Of a stretch of 64,000 nt of DNA, positions 57,778-64,000 are shown in pieces. Below the pieces are notes generated by a model that had not been told where the DNA came from, ran no database searches, and saw only the letters and a list, made by a program, of their open reading frames with translations. Each line of letters starts with the position of its first letter. The stretch's first letter is position 1. Origin of the DNA: JACCZX01 sp963829995. Lineage in GTDB: Bacteria > Pseudomonadota > Gammaproteobacteria > Burkholderiales > Burkholderiaceae_F. The DNA lies in assembly GCA_963829995.1 (NCBI GenBank), contig CAWHKW010000022.1, forward strand, positions 310,001 to 374,000. Direction: 5' to 3'. The position numbers and the translations under genes were made by a program.

Positions 57778-58107
57778 ATGAAAAAATTAACTTTTCCAAT
57801 CGCAGCCGCACTGGTTGCGCTCTCGCTTGGCGCATGCAGTGATCGGAAGCCGTCCCCCACGACGCCGGCTGCGACGGCTGCGCCCGCTCCCACGCCTCCA
57901 GCCAGCACATCTGCTCCTGCCTCGGCCGGACCTGCCGTTGCGCCGGGTACCGGAGAGGACGTCACGAAGAAAGGCACGAGTACTGGAATGATCGGTGGTG
58001 AGGCTGGCACGGTCGCTTCCAGTGGAAAGCCGGGCACGGGAACCGACAGTGGTGCTGGCACCGGGGCCGCTCAAGGCAGCGATAGCAAGACCACCGATAA
58101 AAAGTAG
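57778..58107 (+). CDS. Small Pro/Ala/Thr-rich lipoprotein
   Basis: A 109-residue protein with a lipoprotein signal (MKKLTFPIAAALVALSLGAC, cysteine at 20). The mature part is low-complexity Pro, Ala, Thr, Ser and Gly, with repeats such as GTGTDSGAGTG. No domain is recognised. A GGGGGAGA ribosome site is close upstream. It is probably an envelope anchor or spacer protein; function unknown. Confidence 0.7.
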   Translation: MKKLTFPIAAALVALSLGACSDRKPSPTTPAATAAPAPTPPASTSAPASAGPAVAPGTGEDVTKKGTSTGMIGGEAGTVASSGKPGTGTDSGAGTGAAQGSDSKTTDKK

Positions 58108-58117
58108 GGCGCGGCTG

Positions 58118-59530
58118 CTAGCCGCCGAGCATTGATCGCGGCTGGACCCATCGATCGAAGTCTTCCGCGCTGACGTGGCCGGACGCGATCGCCGCTGCAC
58201 GCAAGGTCGTGCCTTCCCGGTGCGCACGCTGAGCTATCTGCGCTGCCTTGTCGTAGCCGATCTGCGGCGCGAGCGCCGTTACCAGCATCAACGACCGGTC
58301 GACCATGTCGGCGATGCGGTCAGGGCGAGCCGAGATGCCGCTCGCACAGTGCCGGTCGAAGCTTGACATCGCGTCCGCTAACAGCCGCACGCTCGACAGC
58401 GCATTGTGGGCAAGCACGGGACGGCAGACATTCAGTTCAAAATTGCCCGAGGCGCCAGCAAAGTTGATTGTCACGTCATGCCCGAACACCTGCATGCAGA
58501 CCATGATCAGCGCTTCACTTTGGGTCGGGTTCACCTTGCCCGGCATGATCGAGCTGCCGGGCTCGTTTTCAGGTAAGGCGATCTCTCCGATCCCGGAGCG
58601 CGGCCCACTGGCGAGCAGCCGAACGTCGTTGGCGATTTTGAACAACGCAGCCGCGAGCGTTTTCAGCGCGCCATGCGCAAACACCAGAGGGTCACTTGCC
58701 GCGAGCGCCGCGAACTTATTCGGGGCTGCAACAAACGGCAGACCGGTGGCGGCAGCAAGTTGCGCGGCGACGCGTGTTCCAAACTCGCGATGCGTCGCGA
58801 TACCGGTGCCGACTGCGGTGCCGCCGATGGCGAGCGGAAGCAGACTGTCAATGCCTTGCTGAACAGCATTCTGCGCAAATTCGAGCTGCGCTGCGTAGCC
58901 GGAGAATTCCTGCCCCAAGGTCAGCGGCGTCGCATCCTGCAAGTGCGTGCGGCCGATCTTGATGATGTCGTTGAACTCCTCAGCCTTGGCAAGCAGCGTG
59001 TTGCGCAGCGCTGATAGGGCAGGCTGTAACCGTTCGCTCAGCGCTTTGGCGACCGCGACGCTGATTGCGGTGGGGAAGACATCGTTGGTGGATTGACCGC
59101 GATTGACTTCGTCGTTGGGGTGCACGATACGGCCGACGCCACGCGGATGACCGAGCAGTTCGGACGCGCGATTCGCCAGCACTTCGTTGACGTTCATATT
59201 CGTTTGCGTGCCCGAGCCACTTTGCCACAGCGAAAGCGGAAACTGATCGGAATGCGCCCCGGCGAGCACTTCGTCGGCCGCGGCCGCAATCGCGGCCGCG
59301 TGCGCCGGATCGATTACGCCGAGCTCCGAATTCACTAACGCTGCCGAGCGCTTGACCAGCATCAACGCGAAGATCAATTCCGGAGGCATGCGTTCGCTGG
59401 AGATGGCGAAGTGGTGCAGGGCGCGCTGAGTCTGGGCGCCCCATAACCTGTCGTCGGCGACTTCGATGTCGCCGAACGTGTCGTGCTCGATGCGAAAGGA
59501 GGGTTTGACGCCGCTCACATTCGTGACCAT
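58118..59530 (-). CDS. fumC: Fumarate hydratase, class II
   Basis: A 470-residue fumarase that interconverts fumarate and malate in the TCA cycle without an iron-sulfur cluster. It shows SGSGTQTNMNVNEV, GRTHLQDATPLTLGQEFSGY and the family signature GSSIMPGKVNPTQSEA. ATG at 59530 (MVTNVSGVKPSFRIE) is favoured; starts at 59599 and 59542 give less conserved extensions. It is convergent with the small lipoprotein gene, leaving 10 bases between. Confidence 0.96.
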   Translation of the reverse strand: MVTNVSGVKPSFRIEHDTFGDIEVADDRLWGAQTQRALHHFAISSERMPPELIFALMLVKRSAALVNSELGVIDPAHAAAIAAAADEVLAGAHSDQFPLSLWQSGSGTQTNMNVNEVLANRASELLGHPRGVGRIVHPNDEVNRGQSTNDVFPTAISVAVAKALSERLQPALSALRNTLLAKAEEFNDIIKIGRTHLQDATPLTLGQEFSGYAAQLEFAQNAVQQGIDSLLPLAIGGTAVGTGIATHREFGTRVAAQLAAATGLPFVAAPNKFAALAASDPLVFAHGALKTLAAALFKIANDVRLLASGPRSGIGEIALPENEPGSSIMPGKVNPTQSEALIMVCMQVFGHDVTINFAGASGNFELNVCRPVLAHNALSSVRLLADAMSSFDRHCASGISARPDRIADMVDRSLMLVTALAPQIGYDKAAQIAQRAHREGTTLRAAAIASGHVSAEDFDRWVQPRSMLGG

Positions 59531-59610
59531 ATGCCGAAGCATAGTGTGCTCGGCGGCACGCGAGCACTCAGCGGCCGCGCATTCGCTAGCGGCCAGCACT
59601 TCCTTTTTTG

Positions 59611-60036
59611 TTATTGATCGCCGTCGGGCGACGTGTCGTCGTCTTCGAGATCTCTGTCAGCGTCAACGGTGATGCGATCGAGGGCGTCAGCCGGCATCGG
59701 TATCGCAGAGCCAATGAGCCGATCGGGAGCGATGTCGCTGCCGGCCTCCACTTCCGTATCGCGTCCCGCGCTGGCACGCTCGCCGGTGCCGCCCGCGTCG
59801 CTGTCGCTGTCGAGATTGGCGTCGCCGACGTCGCGCCCGGCGCCCGCGCTATGCGCTGCGTCTTCATTGGTGCCTGTATCGAGGCCAATCAGGTCGGCAT
59901 CGGTCTCGTAGAGGCCCGGGCCCTGCAGGTCGCTGCCGCTATCCGACGTATCGCTGGGTCCAAGCGCACGCGTTCCGTGCCCCTTGTCCGTGACGGGAGG
60001 AGTCGATAGTTCCAAATCGAGTGTGCTGTCAGCCAT
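59611..60036 (-). CDS. Acidic disordered protein with LGPSD motif
   Basis: A 141-residue acidic protein, rich in Asp, Gly, Ser and Ala. It has the string RALGPSDTSDSGSDLQGP and GGTGERASAGRDTEVEAG. I recall similar short proteins in Burkholderiales as conserved hypotheticals. It has no signal peptide or membrane segment and is probably disordered. It follows the kinase-like gene by 45 bases on the same strand, so cotranscription is likely. Function unknown. Confidence 0.65.
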   Translation of the reverse strand: MADSTLDLELSTPPVTDKGHGTRALGPSDTSDSGSDLQGPGLYETDADLIGLDTGTNEDAAHSAGAGRDVGDANLDSDSDAGGTGERASAGRDTEVEAGSDIAPDRLIGSAIPMPADALDRITVDADRDLEDDDTSPDGDQ

Positions 60037-60081
60037 GAAAACATCCCGCTAGGAAAGTCGAAATTCGGCGTGCTGCGTCAG

Positions 60082-60777
60082 CTAACACAGCAATCTAAGC
60101 ATGATGCACGGTCGCGTTGCGTCAGCACCCACCTGCAATTCCCCCTGGTGCAGCGCTGCGACCAGAGTGCTAATGCGCAAATCCAACAGCGCTGCATCCG
60201 ACCAATCCGGCTCGTATGCGTGTCCCGACATCGCCAACACGTATTGCCCGCTATCGACATCTGTTTCAATTTCGATCTTTGTCGCTTCACGCGCGCGTCG
60301 CGTAACGATAGTCAGCAACCGGTATGCCAATCGCGTCAGACGGCGCAGATCGCCGGTGACTGAGACATCAGTGGCGTCGAAGTTTGTGTCCAGCGAGACG
60401 CCGTGCAGGGTCAGCAATGGATTCAGGCGCGTGATCGCTGCTGTCAGCAGCTCGTCCATGTTCAGCTCAACCCGTTGCAGTTCCAGCGCGCCAAGAATGG
60501 CACGGCCATCGTCTACGAAGTCCTCCAGCAACTGTGTTTGATCGCGCGAGTTGCGGGCGATGACATCCGCTACATGTTTGGCGCGAACCGCGTCCAGGCT
60601 GCCTTGCTGCAGCAAATGTGTCCAGCCGAGAATTGTGTTCAGGGGAGTGCGCAGATCATGATTGAAGCGGCTGACCACCGCCGTCATCAATGCCGTTCGG
60701 CCCGCAGCGTCAAGGTTTGCGAGCCAATGCGCCCCACATCGCCTGTCGGTGTCGGAAATAACTGTCGTCGTCTTCAT
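60082..60777 (-). CDS. Soluble histidine-kinase-like protein with degenerate ATPase domain
   Basis: A 231-residue protein. The phosphoacceptor helix is intact (SRFNHDLRTPLNTILGWTHL, His40), and the dimer helices continue through QTQLLEDFVDDGRAILGALE. The C-terminal half has the outline of an ATPase domain, but the N box and both G boxes of normal kinases are absent. It may act as a phosphotransfer or scaffold partner and not a kinase. No membrane helix or sensor domain is present. It is divergent from the Gln-rich protein gene. Confidence 0.72.
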   Translation of the reverse strand: MKTTTVISDTDRRCGAHWLANLDAAGRTALMTAVVSRFNHDLRTPLNTILGWTHLLQQGSLDAVRAKHVADVIARNSRDQTQLLEDFVDDGRAILGALELQRVELNMDELLTAAITRLNPLLTLHGVSLDTNFDATDVSVTGDLRRLTRLAYRLLTIVTRRAREATKIEIETDVDSGQYVLAMSGHAYEPDWSDAALLDLRISTLVAALHQGELQVGADATRPCIMLRLLC

Positions 60778-60834
60778 TTTGCGTTAGCACCGCCGTGACG
60801 GGCCGCTCTTGCACCGATAGGGGCGGATTGCGCG

Positions 60835-60849
60835 GCAAGTCGCATTCCC
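60835..60849 (-). promoter_or_regulatory. Sigma-54-like promoter before the kinase-like gene
   Basis: On the minus strand GGGAATGCGACTTGC has GG and TTGC at sigma-54 spacing, but the -24 half is otherwise weak (only GG and two more bases match). It ends 57 bases before the kinase-like ATG. Confidence 0.35.
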
Positions 60850-60901
60850 AAGACGATTGAATTGCGCCCCCGCATGACCGCGGTCTTTTTTGGCAGCGTA
60901 T

Positions 60902-60916
60902 GGGCATAAGGCTTGC
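60902..60916 (+). promoter_or_regulatory. Sigma-54-like promoter before the Gln-rich gene
   Basis: GGGCATAAGGCTTGC keeps GG and TTGC at the correct spacing; GGCA matches in the -24 half. It ends 70 bases before the ATG at 60987. Confidence 0.45.
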
Positions 60917-60986
60917 GGGAATGTTGCTACGGGTGAAGACGAAGCAACTCCGGTCAATCGCCCGCTTTGACACATAGGAGCAACCC

Positions 60987-61448
60987 ATGACGAAGCAGAA
61001 TCAGCAACAACCACAACAGAAGGACCAACAGCAACAGCAGAACGACTCGCAGCGCGGAAAAAATCCCGAGCAGCAGGGTGGCCAGAAGTCGCAGGGACAG
61101 CCGGGTACCAACCCAGGATCGCAAGGACAGCCGGGCGCGCGCCAATCGGATCAAGGATCCGGAAGCGATTCTTCCCGCTCAGGCAGCGCCGGATCACAGA
61201 AAGGCTCGCAGCGAGGTCAAACGAGCAACCAGCAGGGCGTCCGGTCGAATGACAACGACGACGAGTCTCCTGAGATGAACCAGGCGGGCGAGCAGTCTTC
61301 CGACAAGCTGCGGCAGGGTGCGTTGGACACCCAGTATGGAACGAGCAGTTCTTCGAAGACGGATCAGCAAACCAATCGACCCCAGGGTTCTGAATCTACG
61401 GGCTCGGATCGCGATACTTTAAGTGGCTCGCGAAAGAAAGACCGCTAG
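60987..61448 (+). CDS. Gln/Gly/Ser-rich hydrophilic protein
   Basis: A 153-residue protein with no hydrophobic segment. The first 30 residues are almost entirely Gln, Lys, Asn and Pro (MTKQNQQQPQQKDQQQQQ), followed by a Gly/Ser/Gln region with repeats of GSQGQPG and GSQKGSQRG, and a more acidic end. Such extremely hydrophilic proteins resemble desiccation- or stress-protective proteins, though no family signature is certain. A sigma-54-like promoter lies upstream and a strong terminator follows. Function unknown. Confidence 0.62.
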   Translation: MTKQNQQQPQQKDQQQQQNDSQRGKNPEQQGGQKSQGQPGTNPGSQGQPGARQSDQGSGSDSSRSGSAGSQKGSQRGQTSNQQGVRSNDNDDESPEMNQAGEQSSDKLRQGALDTQYGTSSSSKTDQQTNRPQGSESTGSDRDTLSGSRKKDR

Positions 61449-61462
61449 AGTTGCAGTTGCAG

Positions 61463-61493
61463 AAAATTGGGGGACCTCGGTCCCCCAATTTTT
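61463..61493. terminator. Bidirectional terminator between convergent small genes
   Basis: AAAATTGGGGGACC and GGTCCCCCAATTTT form a perfect 14-bp stem with a TC loop. T-runs occur on both strands, so it should end the Gln-rich gene and the convergent minus-strand operon that stops at 61499. Confidence 0.93.
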
Positions 61494-61498
61494 CACAT

Positions 61499-61690
61499 TC
61501 ACGCAGAAGTATCCATAACCGAACGTGCATTGCCGGACGGCGTTAGTTCTTCTTCCTCGTAATCTGCGGTGCGCGCCAGGCGCTGCGTTTCGGCGCGGGA
61601 CGAGCCCAGCGAATACTGACTGTTCCGGACCGCACGCGAAACCACATAGGCTAGGCCGCCCAGCAAGGCGGCACGAACGAGTAGTGACAT
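61499..61690 (-). CDS. Small membrane-anchored hypothetical protein
   Basis: A 63-residue protein with one N-terminal hydrophobic segment (MSLLVRAALLGGLAYVVSRA), followed by an acidic tail (RTADYEEEELTPSG). GGAGA precedes the ATG. It is the last gene of a minus-strand operon that follows the lipocalin after 20 bases. No family is recognised; the terminator downstream supports a real gene. Confidence 0.6.
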   Translation of the reverse strand: MSLLVRAALLGGLAYVVSRAVRNSQYSLGSSRAETQRLARTADYEEEELTPSGNARSVMDTSA

Positions 61691-61710
61691 TTGAATCTCC
61701 TTCTTAGACG

Positions 61711-62529
61711 TTAACTCTCGGCGGTGTTAGCGGCCGAATGGCGCGTGTAAATCAACGCGCTGGTATCGAACCCCTGTGCACGCGCTTTGTTCAGGAAGTC
61801 CTGCCGGACTGAGTCTCCTACCGACGGCTGGCGGGAGAGCAGCCATAGGTGCTTCCGATCGGCGGCACCGACGATCGCAGTGCTGTAGTCATCTGCCACA
61901 TCGATGATGGTGTAGTCCGACCACACAAATGGGAGAGGATCGAGCGCCGAATGCGAGTAAGAAATTTTGAAGCGAGCTTGCGTTGCGTCGTCTGCCAGCT
62001 TTGCGCGGCCTGTCGAGCGCCTGGTGCTTCCGTTTTCGCGCCGGCATAGGCTTAACAAACGCAGACCGTCTTTCGTCCTTGCATAGGTAGCGCGCGCATC
62101 CGATACGCATTCCGCATCCGATCCACGCGGCAAGCGAGCGATCTCGAACCAGCTGCCTACGAAACGATCCAGATCGACGTGCGCCGCGCTTGCCAAAGCC
62201 TTCTTCGCTTTTTTGGCGACCATCGCGGCGACCAACGCACTGATCGCAGTAATAGCCTGCGGTCCTAGGGCCGAGACATATGGGCCATAAGCGCGCAGCC
62301 AGCCACCAAGGCCCTGTCCTCGCACCCGGTCTCTGGGCACCTTCCGCCGCGCCCGGAGCACTTGGCGCAGCAGCAGTGCGGCTCCTGCCACTCCCATGAT
62401 CGTCGGGCCCTTTGATTTCCAGCTCGCGCGCAATGCGCGACCCGTGTTAGCGGCACGCTGATCGGCCAATCGAACTGCGCGTTCGGCCGCTTCAATGTCG
62501 GTCCTCAGAACGTCAAGCGCCGCTGTCAT
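61711..62529 (-). CDS. Lipocalin-domain protein with hydrophobic N-terminal region
   Basis: A 272-residue protein. The N-terminal 135 residues are partly hydrophobic and Ala-rich (PTIMGVAGAALLLRQVLRAR, then GPQAITAISALVAAMVAKKA) and lack a lipoprotein signal. From about residue 135 a bacterial lipocalin (Blc) domain appears: VDLDRFVGSWFEIARLPRGS, then YTIIDVADDYSTAIVGAADR and LWLLSRQPSV. Blc proteins bind lipids at the envelope, but they are usually outer-membrane lipoproteins; this one seems fused to a membrane segment. ATG at 62529 overlaps the holin-type gene by 17 bases. Confidence 0.72.
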   Translation of the reverse strand: MTAALDVLRTDIEAAERAVRLADQRAANTGRALRASWKSKGPTIMGVAGAALLLRQVLRARRKVPRDRVRGQGLGGWLRAYGPYVSALGPQAITAISALVAAMVAKKAKKALASAAHVDLDRFVGSWFEIARLPRGSDAECVSDARATYARTKDGLRLLSLCRRENGSTRRSTGRAKLADDATQARFKISYSHSALDPLPFVWSDYTIIDVADDYSTAIVGAADRKHLWLLSRQPSVGDSVRQDFLNKARAQGFDTSALIYTRHSAANTAES

Positions 62530-63040
62530 CGTGGGCCGTTGAGGATTCCGAAAGGGTGCGGCGCGTCGCGGCAAATGTCAGGTTCTCGACCATGGCGCGG
62601 ATTGCGCGCACCAGTAAAAAAACGGCGACTGCGTGCAAAGCAATAGCGACTATGCCTGCAACAACCCATGGCACCCCTGCCACCACTGCCCCATAGACAA
62701 GTCCTGCGATCAGGATCAGCCAAGCCGTGACTCCCAGCAGAGCTGCTCCAACACCGAACGCGAGCATGTACGCGGCAGACCACGCCGCGCGTTTCGCTTC
62801 GAGTTCGAATAAATGAAAACGTGCGCCGAACGCCGCGCGTATCTCGCGAACAAACTGCGCAACGCTCGGCCGCGGGGGCGGGGGACCGGACGAGCGCGCT
62901 GACTGGCGGAATGACTGCCTAGCTGAGGCGGGCGATGCCTCCGATGTCGCATGCGCACGCGGCTCCGTGCTCTCGCCGGGGCCGGCTGCTGACGGCGCCG
63001 ACGCACCTCCGCCAACTGCCGTATCGCGTGCGATATCCAC
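62513..63040 (-). CDS. Phage-holin-family / DUF1469-type membrane protein
   Basis: A 175-residue protein. The first 60 residues are Ala/Ser/Pro-rich and probably disordered, and the remainder is ARFHLFELEAKRAAWSAAYM followed by two hydrophobic segments (LAFGVGAALLGVTAWLILIA and VPWVVAGIVAIALHAVAVFL). This matches the holin-X type family that is chromosomal in many proteobacteria and not evidence of a prophage. It lies in the same operon as the DUF883 gene 27 bases upstream and overlaps the lipocalin gene. Confidence 0.75.
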   Translation of the reverse strand: MDIARDTAVGGGASAPSAAGPGESTEPRAHATSEASPASARQSFRQSARSSGPPPPRPSVAQFVREIRAAFGARFHLFELEAKRAAWSAAYMLAFGVGAALLGVTAWLILIAGLVYGAVVAGVPWVVAGIVAIALHAVAVFLLVRAIRAMVENLTFAATRRTLSESSTAHDDSGA

Positions 63041-63067
63041 CGGTTCAGTACGCAGTCGTCGTTCGCA

Positions 63068-63412
63068 CTAGCGCGACAAGCGCCCGATCAGCAATCCGGC
63101 AACGAGGGCGATGCCTACGACGGCCAAGGGATGGGCACGGATTTGATCGCGCGCTGATTCCGCCCACTCTTCTTCCATCGCCATGAAGTCGTCGTACTTG
63201 GCGTACAGCGTGTCTTGCGCATCAGCAGCGGCTGATCGCGCGCGATCGAGCATTGGCGCAGCTTTCGACGCAAGACGATCGACAGTGTCATGCGCCCCTT
63301 GGGCGACCCGATCAACCGTGGTATGCGCACGGTCTGCCGCTTGGTTGGGGTTCAGTTTTCCGGTGCTACTCGTCGAACCGAGATTGCCGGTATTCGGAGT
63401 GGTGGTTTCCAT
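63068..63412 (-). CDS. DUF883/ElaB/YqjD-like membrane-anchored protein
   Basis: A 114-residue protein with a long amphipathic helical region (DRARSAAADAQDTLYAKYDD) and a C-terminal membrane anchor (HPLAVVGIALVAGLLIGRLS). ElaB/YqjD relatives bind ribosomes at the membrane and rise in stationary phase. The N-terminal region is disordered and Thr/Asn-rich. A GGGAG ribosome site is close upstream. It is the second gene from the GlsB promoter, after a hairpin. Confidence 0.8.
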   Translation of the reverse strand: METTTPNTGNLGSTSSTGKLNPNQAADRAHTTVDRVAQGAHDTVDRLASKAAPMLDRARSAAADAQDTLYAKYDDFMAMEEEWAESARDQIRAHPLAVVGIALVAGLLIGRLSR

Positions 63413-63455
63413 TTGTGCTCCCGTTGCTGGTGGTTAATGTGTTCTTTCGATTCCA

Positions 63456-63471
63456 GCCCGCTCGCGCGGGC
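63456..63471 (-). terminator. Small hairpin between the GlsB and DUF883 genes
   Basis: GCCCGC and GCGGGC form a 6-bp stem with a 4-nt loop downstream of the GlsB stop. No T-run follows, so it may only attenuate read-through into the DUF883 gene. Confidence 0.4.
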
Positions 63472-63494
63472 CGGTCACTCACAGCGGCTCGTGA

Positions 63495-63767
63495 TTAACG
63501 GACCGAGCCACGACGAAACAAGTTGACGATCGCGAGCAAGATGACCGCGCCAATTAGCGACACGACCAAAGCTCCAAAACTAAAGGCATCCTGATTGATC
63601 GAAGGAACACCCAGCAGCGGAGAAATCAACCATCCGCCCAGCGCAGCACCCACGATGCCGACAATAATGTTGAGGAAAATTCCCTGTTGCGCATCGGTCC
63701 GCATAATCAGACTGGCAAGCCAGCCAACGACGCCGCCCACGATGAGCCAAATGATGAAATTAATCAT
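63495..63767 (-). CDS. GlsB/YeaQ/YmgE family stress membrane protein
   Basis: A 90-residue membrane protein, typical in length. It has three hydrophobic segments (INFIIWLIVGGVVGWLASLI, NIIVGIVGAALGGWLISPLL and FGALVVSLIGAVILLAIVNL) with the family Gly-rich pattern. Members respond to envelope, acid or osmotic stress. ATG at 63767 is preceded by GAGGTAA, giving the normal length; an upstream start would add non-conserved residues. A -24/-12 promoter is 83 bases upstream. Confidence 0.88.
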   Translation of the reverse strand: MINFIIWLIVGGVVGWLASLIMRTDAQQGIFLNIIVGIVGAALGGWLISPLLGVPSINQDAFSFGALVVSLIGAVILLAIVNLFRRGSVR

Positions 63768-63850
63768 TACGTTTACCTCGAGTTGGTTGGTTAAATGCCC
63801 CGGTTTTATAAAGTGACGCAGCGGACGCGTCACCGCGATGGGCTTCAAAA

Positions 63851-63865
63851 GCAAACCTCATGCCT
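63851..63865 (-). promoter_or_regulatory. Sigma-54 promoter before the GlsB operon
   Basis: On the minus strand AGGCATGAGGTTTGC followed by TTTT matches the consensus at GGCA, G7 and TTGC, with correct spacing. It is divergent from a stronger -24/-12 site at 63909-63923. Confidence 0.6.
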
Positions 63866-63908
63866 AGATAGTCCGCTGAAAGCATCAGGTTGTGTTGCTC
63901 CCGCATTC

Positions 63909-63923
63909 TGGCACGTACCTTGC
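63909..63923 (+). promoter_or_regulatory. Sigma-54 promoter before the truncated last gene
   Basis: TGGCACGTACCTTGC is a perfect match to TGGCACG-N4-TTGC, the best -24/-12 site in the window, and is followed by TT. It ends 37 bases before the ATG at 63961. Confidence 0.8.
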
Positions 63924-63960
63924 TTAAAGGGTCTCCGCCGAACTGAACATTGGAGCAACG

Positions 63961-64000
63961 ATGAAAGCATCGGATAAAGCGCGTGCAAAACGATGGGTGG
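63961..64000 (+). CDS. 5' end of a gene cut by the window boundary
   Basis: An ATG with TTGGAGCA upstream opens a frame reading MKASDKARAKRWV to the end of the window. It is basic, with Lys and Arg. No family can be named from 13 residues. The perfect sigma-54 promoter just upstream supports it as a real gene. Confidence 0.5.
   Translation, partial: MKASDKARAKRWV

Noticed and set aside
62513..63040. Prophage or lysis gene because of the holin-type fold
   Set aside because: No phage structural, integrase or endolysin genes are nearby; this family is common on chromosomes.

Overview
The window is a GC-rich chromosomal segment from a proteobacterium, most probably a betaproteobacterium related to Burkholderiales. 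The evidence is gene order and protein style: rho-trxA beside an AddAB-like nuclease/helicase pair, ffs-dnaX-ybaB-recR, carAB-greA, yhbY/rlmE-ftsH-folP-glmM, pst-phoU-phoBR, and rpoN, with an FtsH that starts at a TTG codon. Most of it is core housekeeping DNA. No CRISPR array, transposase or prophage was found.

Layout. 0-8.2 kb: rho and trxA (minus strand), then an AddB-like nuclease and AddA-like helicase. 8.2-12 kb: 4.5S RNA (minus), a GNAT acetyltransferase, dnaX, ybaB, recR and a MAPEG protein. 12-15 kb: an ABC importer of the SsuABC/NrtABC type, with a 122-bp palindromic repeat before the permease. 15-18 kb: a membrane protein with a helical C-terminal domain, convergent with a rhomboid protease. 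18-24 kb: carA-gmhA-carB, a terminator, greA and yhbY (minus). 24-31 kb: a type IV pilus block of two pilin-like genes, fimT, pilV, pilW, pilX and pilY1. 31-36 kb: rlmE, ftsH, folP, glmM. 36-38.2 kb: an arsenic operon arsR-arsI-arsC-aqpS. 38.2-45 kb: a Pho box and pstSCAB-phoU-phoB-phoR. 45-45.4 kb: tRNA-Pro, tRNA-Arg and tRNA-His. 45.4-48.3 kb: an EamA transporter, a Pro/Asp-rich ORF and rpoN (all minus). 48.5-51.7 kb: a BON lipoprotein, an NtrC-family response regulator and an AI-2E family permease. 52-57 kb: two glycosyltransferases, a PAP2 phosphatase, a polysaccharide-deacetylase-like protein and two small envelope or stress proteins. 57-64 kb: small stress or envelope genes, fumC and a histidine-kinase-like protein.

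Two patterns stand out. First, six genes (rho, the AddA-like helicase, the GNAT, the 15-kb membrane protein, pilY1 and the DUF2334-type deacetylase) are broken by single-base shifts. All nine mapped shifts are one extra base, most of them in short homopolymers, and removing one base per site restores full-length proteins. Because rho is normally essential this most likely reflects insertion-type sequence errors, so these genes are annotated as intact genes with frameshifts.

Second, the right-hand 16 kb holds several sites resembling sigma-54 -24/-12 promoters. They lie before the BON lipoprotein, a PA2169-type four-helix-bundle protein, a Gln-rich hydrophilic protein, the kinase-like gene, and a divergent pair at 63.85-63.92 kb that faces a GlsB-DUF883-holin-lipocalin operon and a gene cut off by the window end. 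rpoN is in the same region, while the nearby NtrC-type regulator has a degenerate GAFTGA loop. A sigma-54-linked envelope or stress regulon is the most interesting hypothesis here.

Other context of note: gmhA is translationally coupled between carA and carB, the pilus block separates yhbY from rlmE, and the arsenic operon directly precedes the phosphate-uptake operon, the usual entry route for arsenate.
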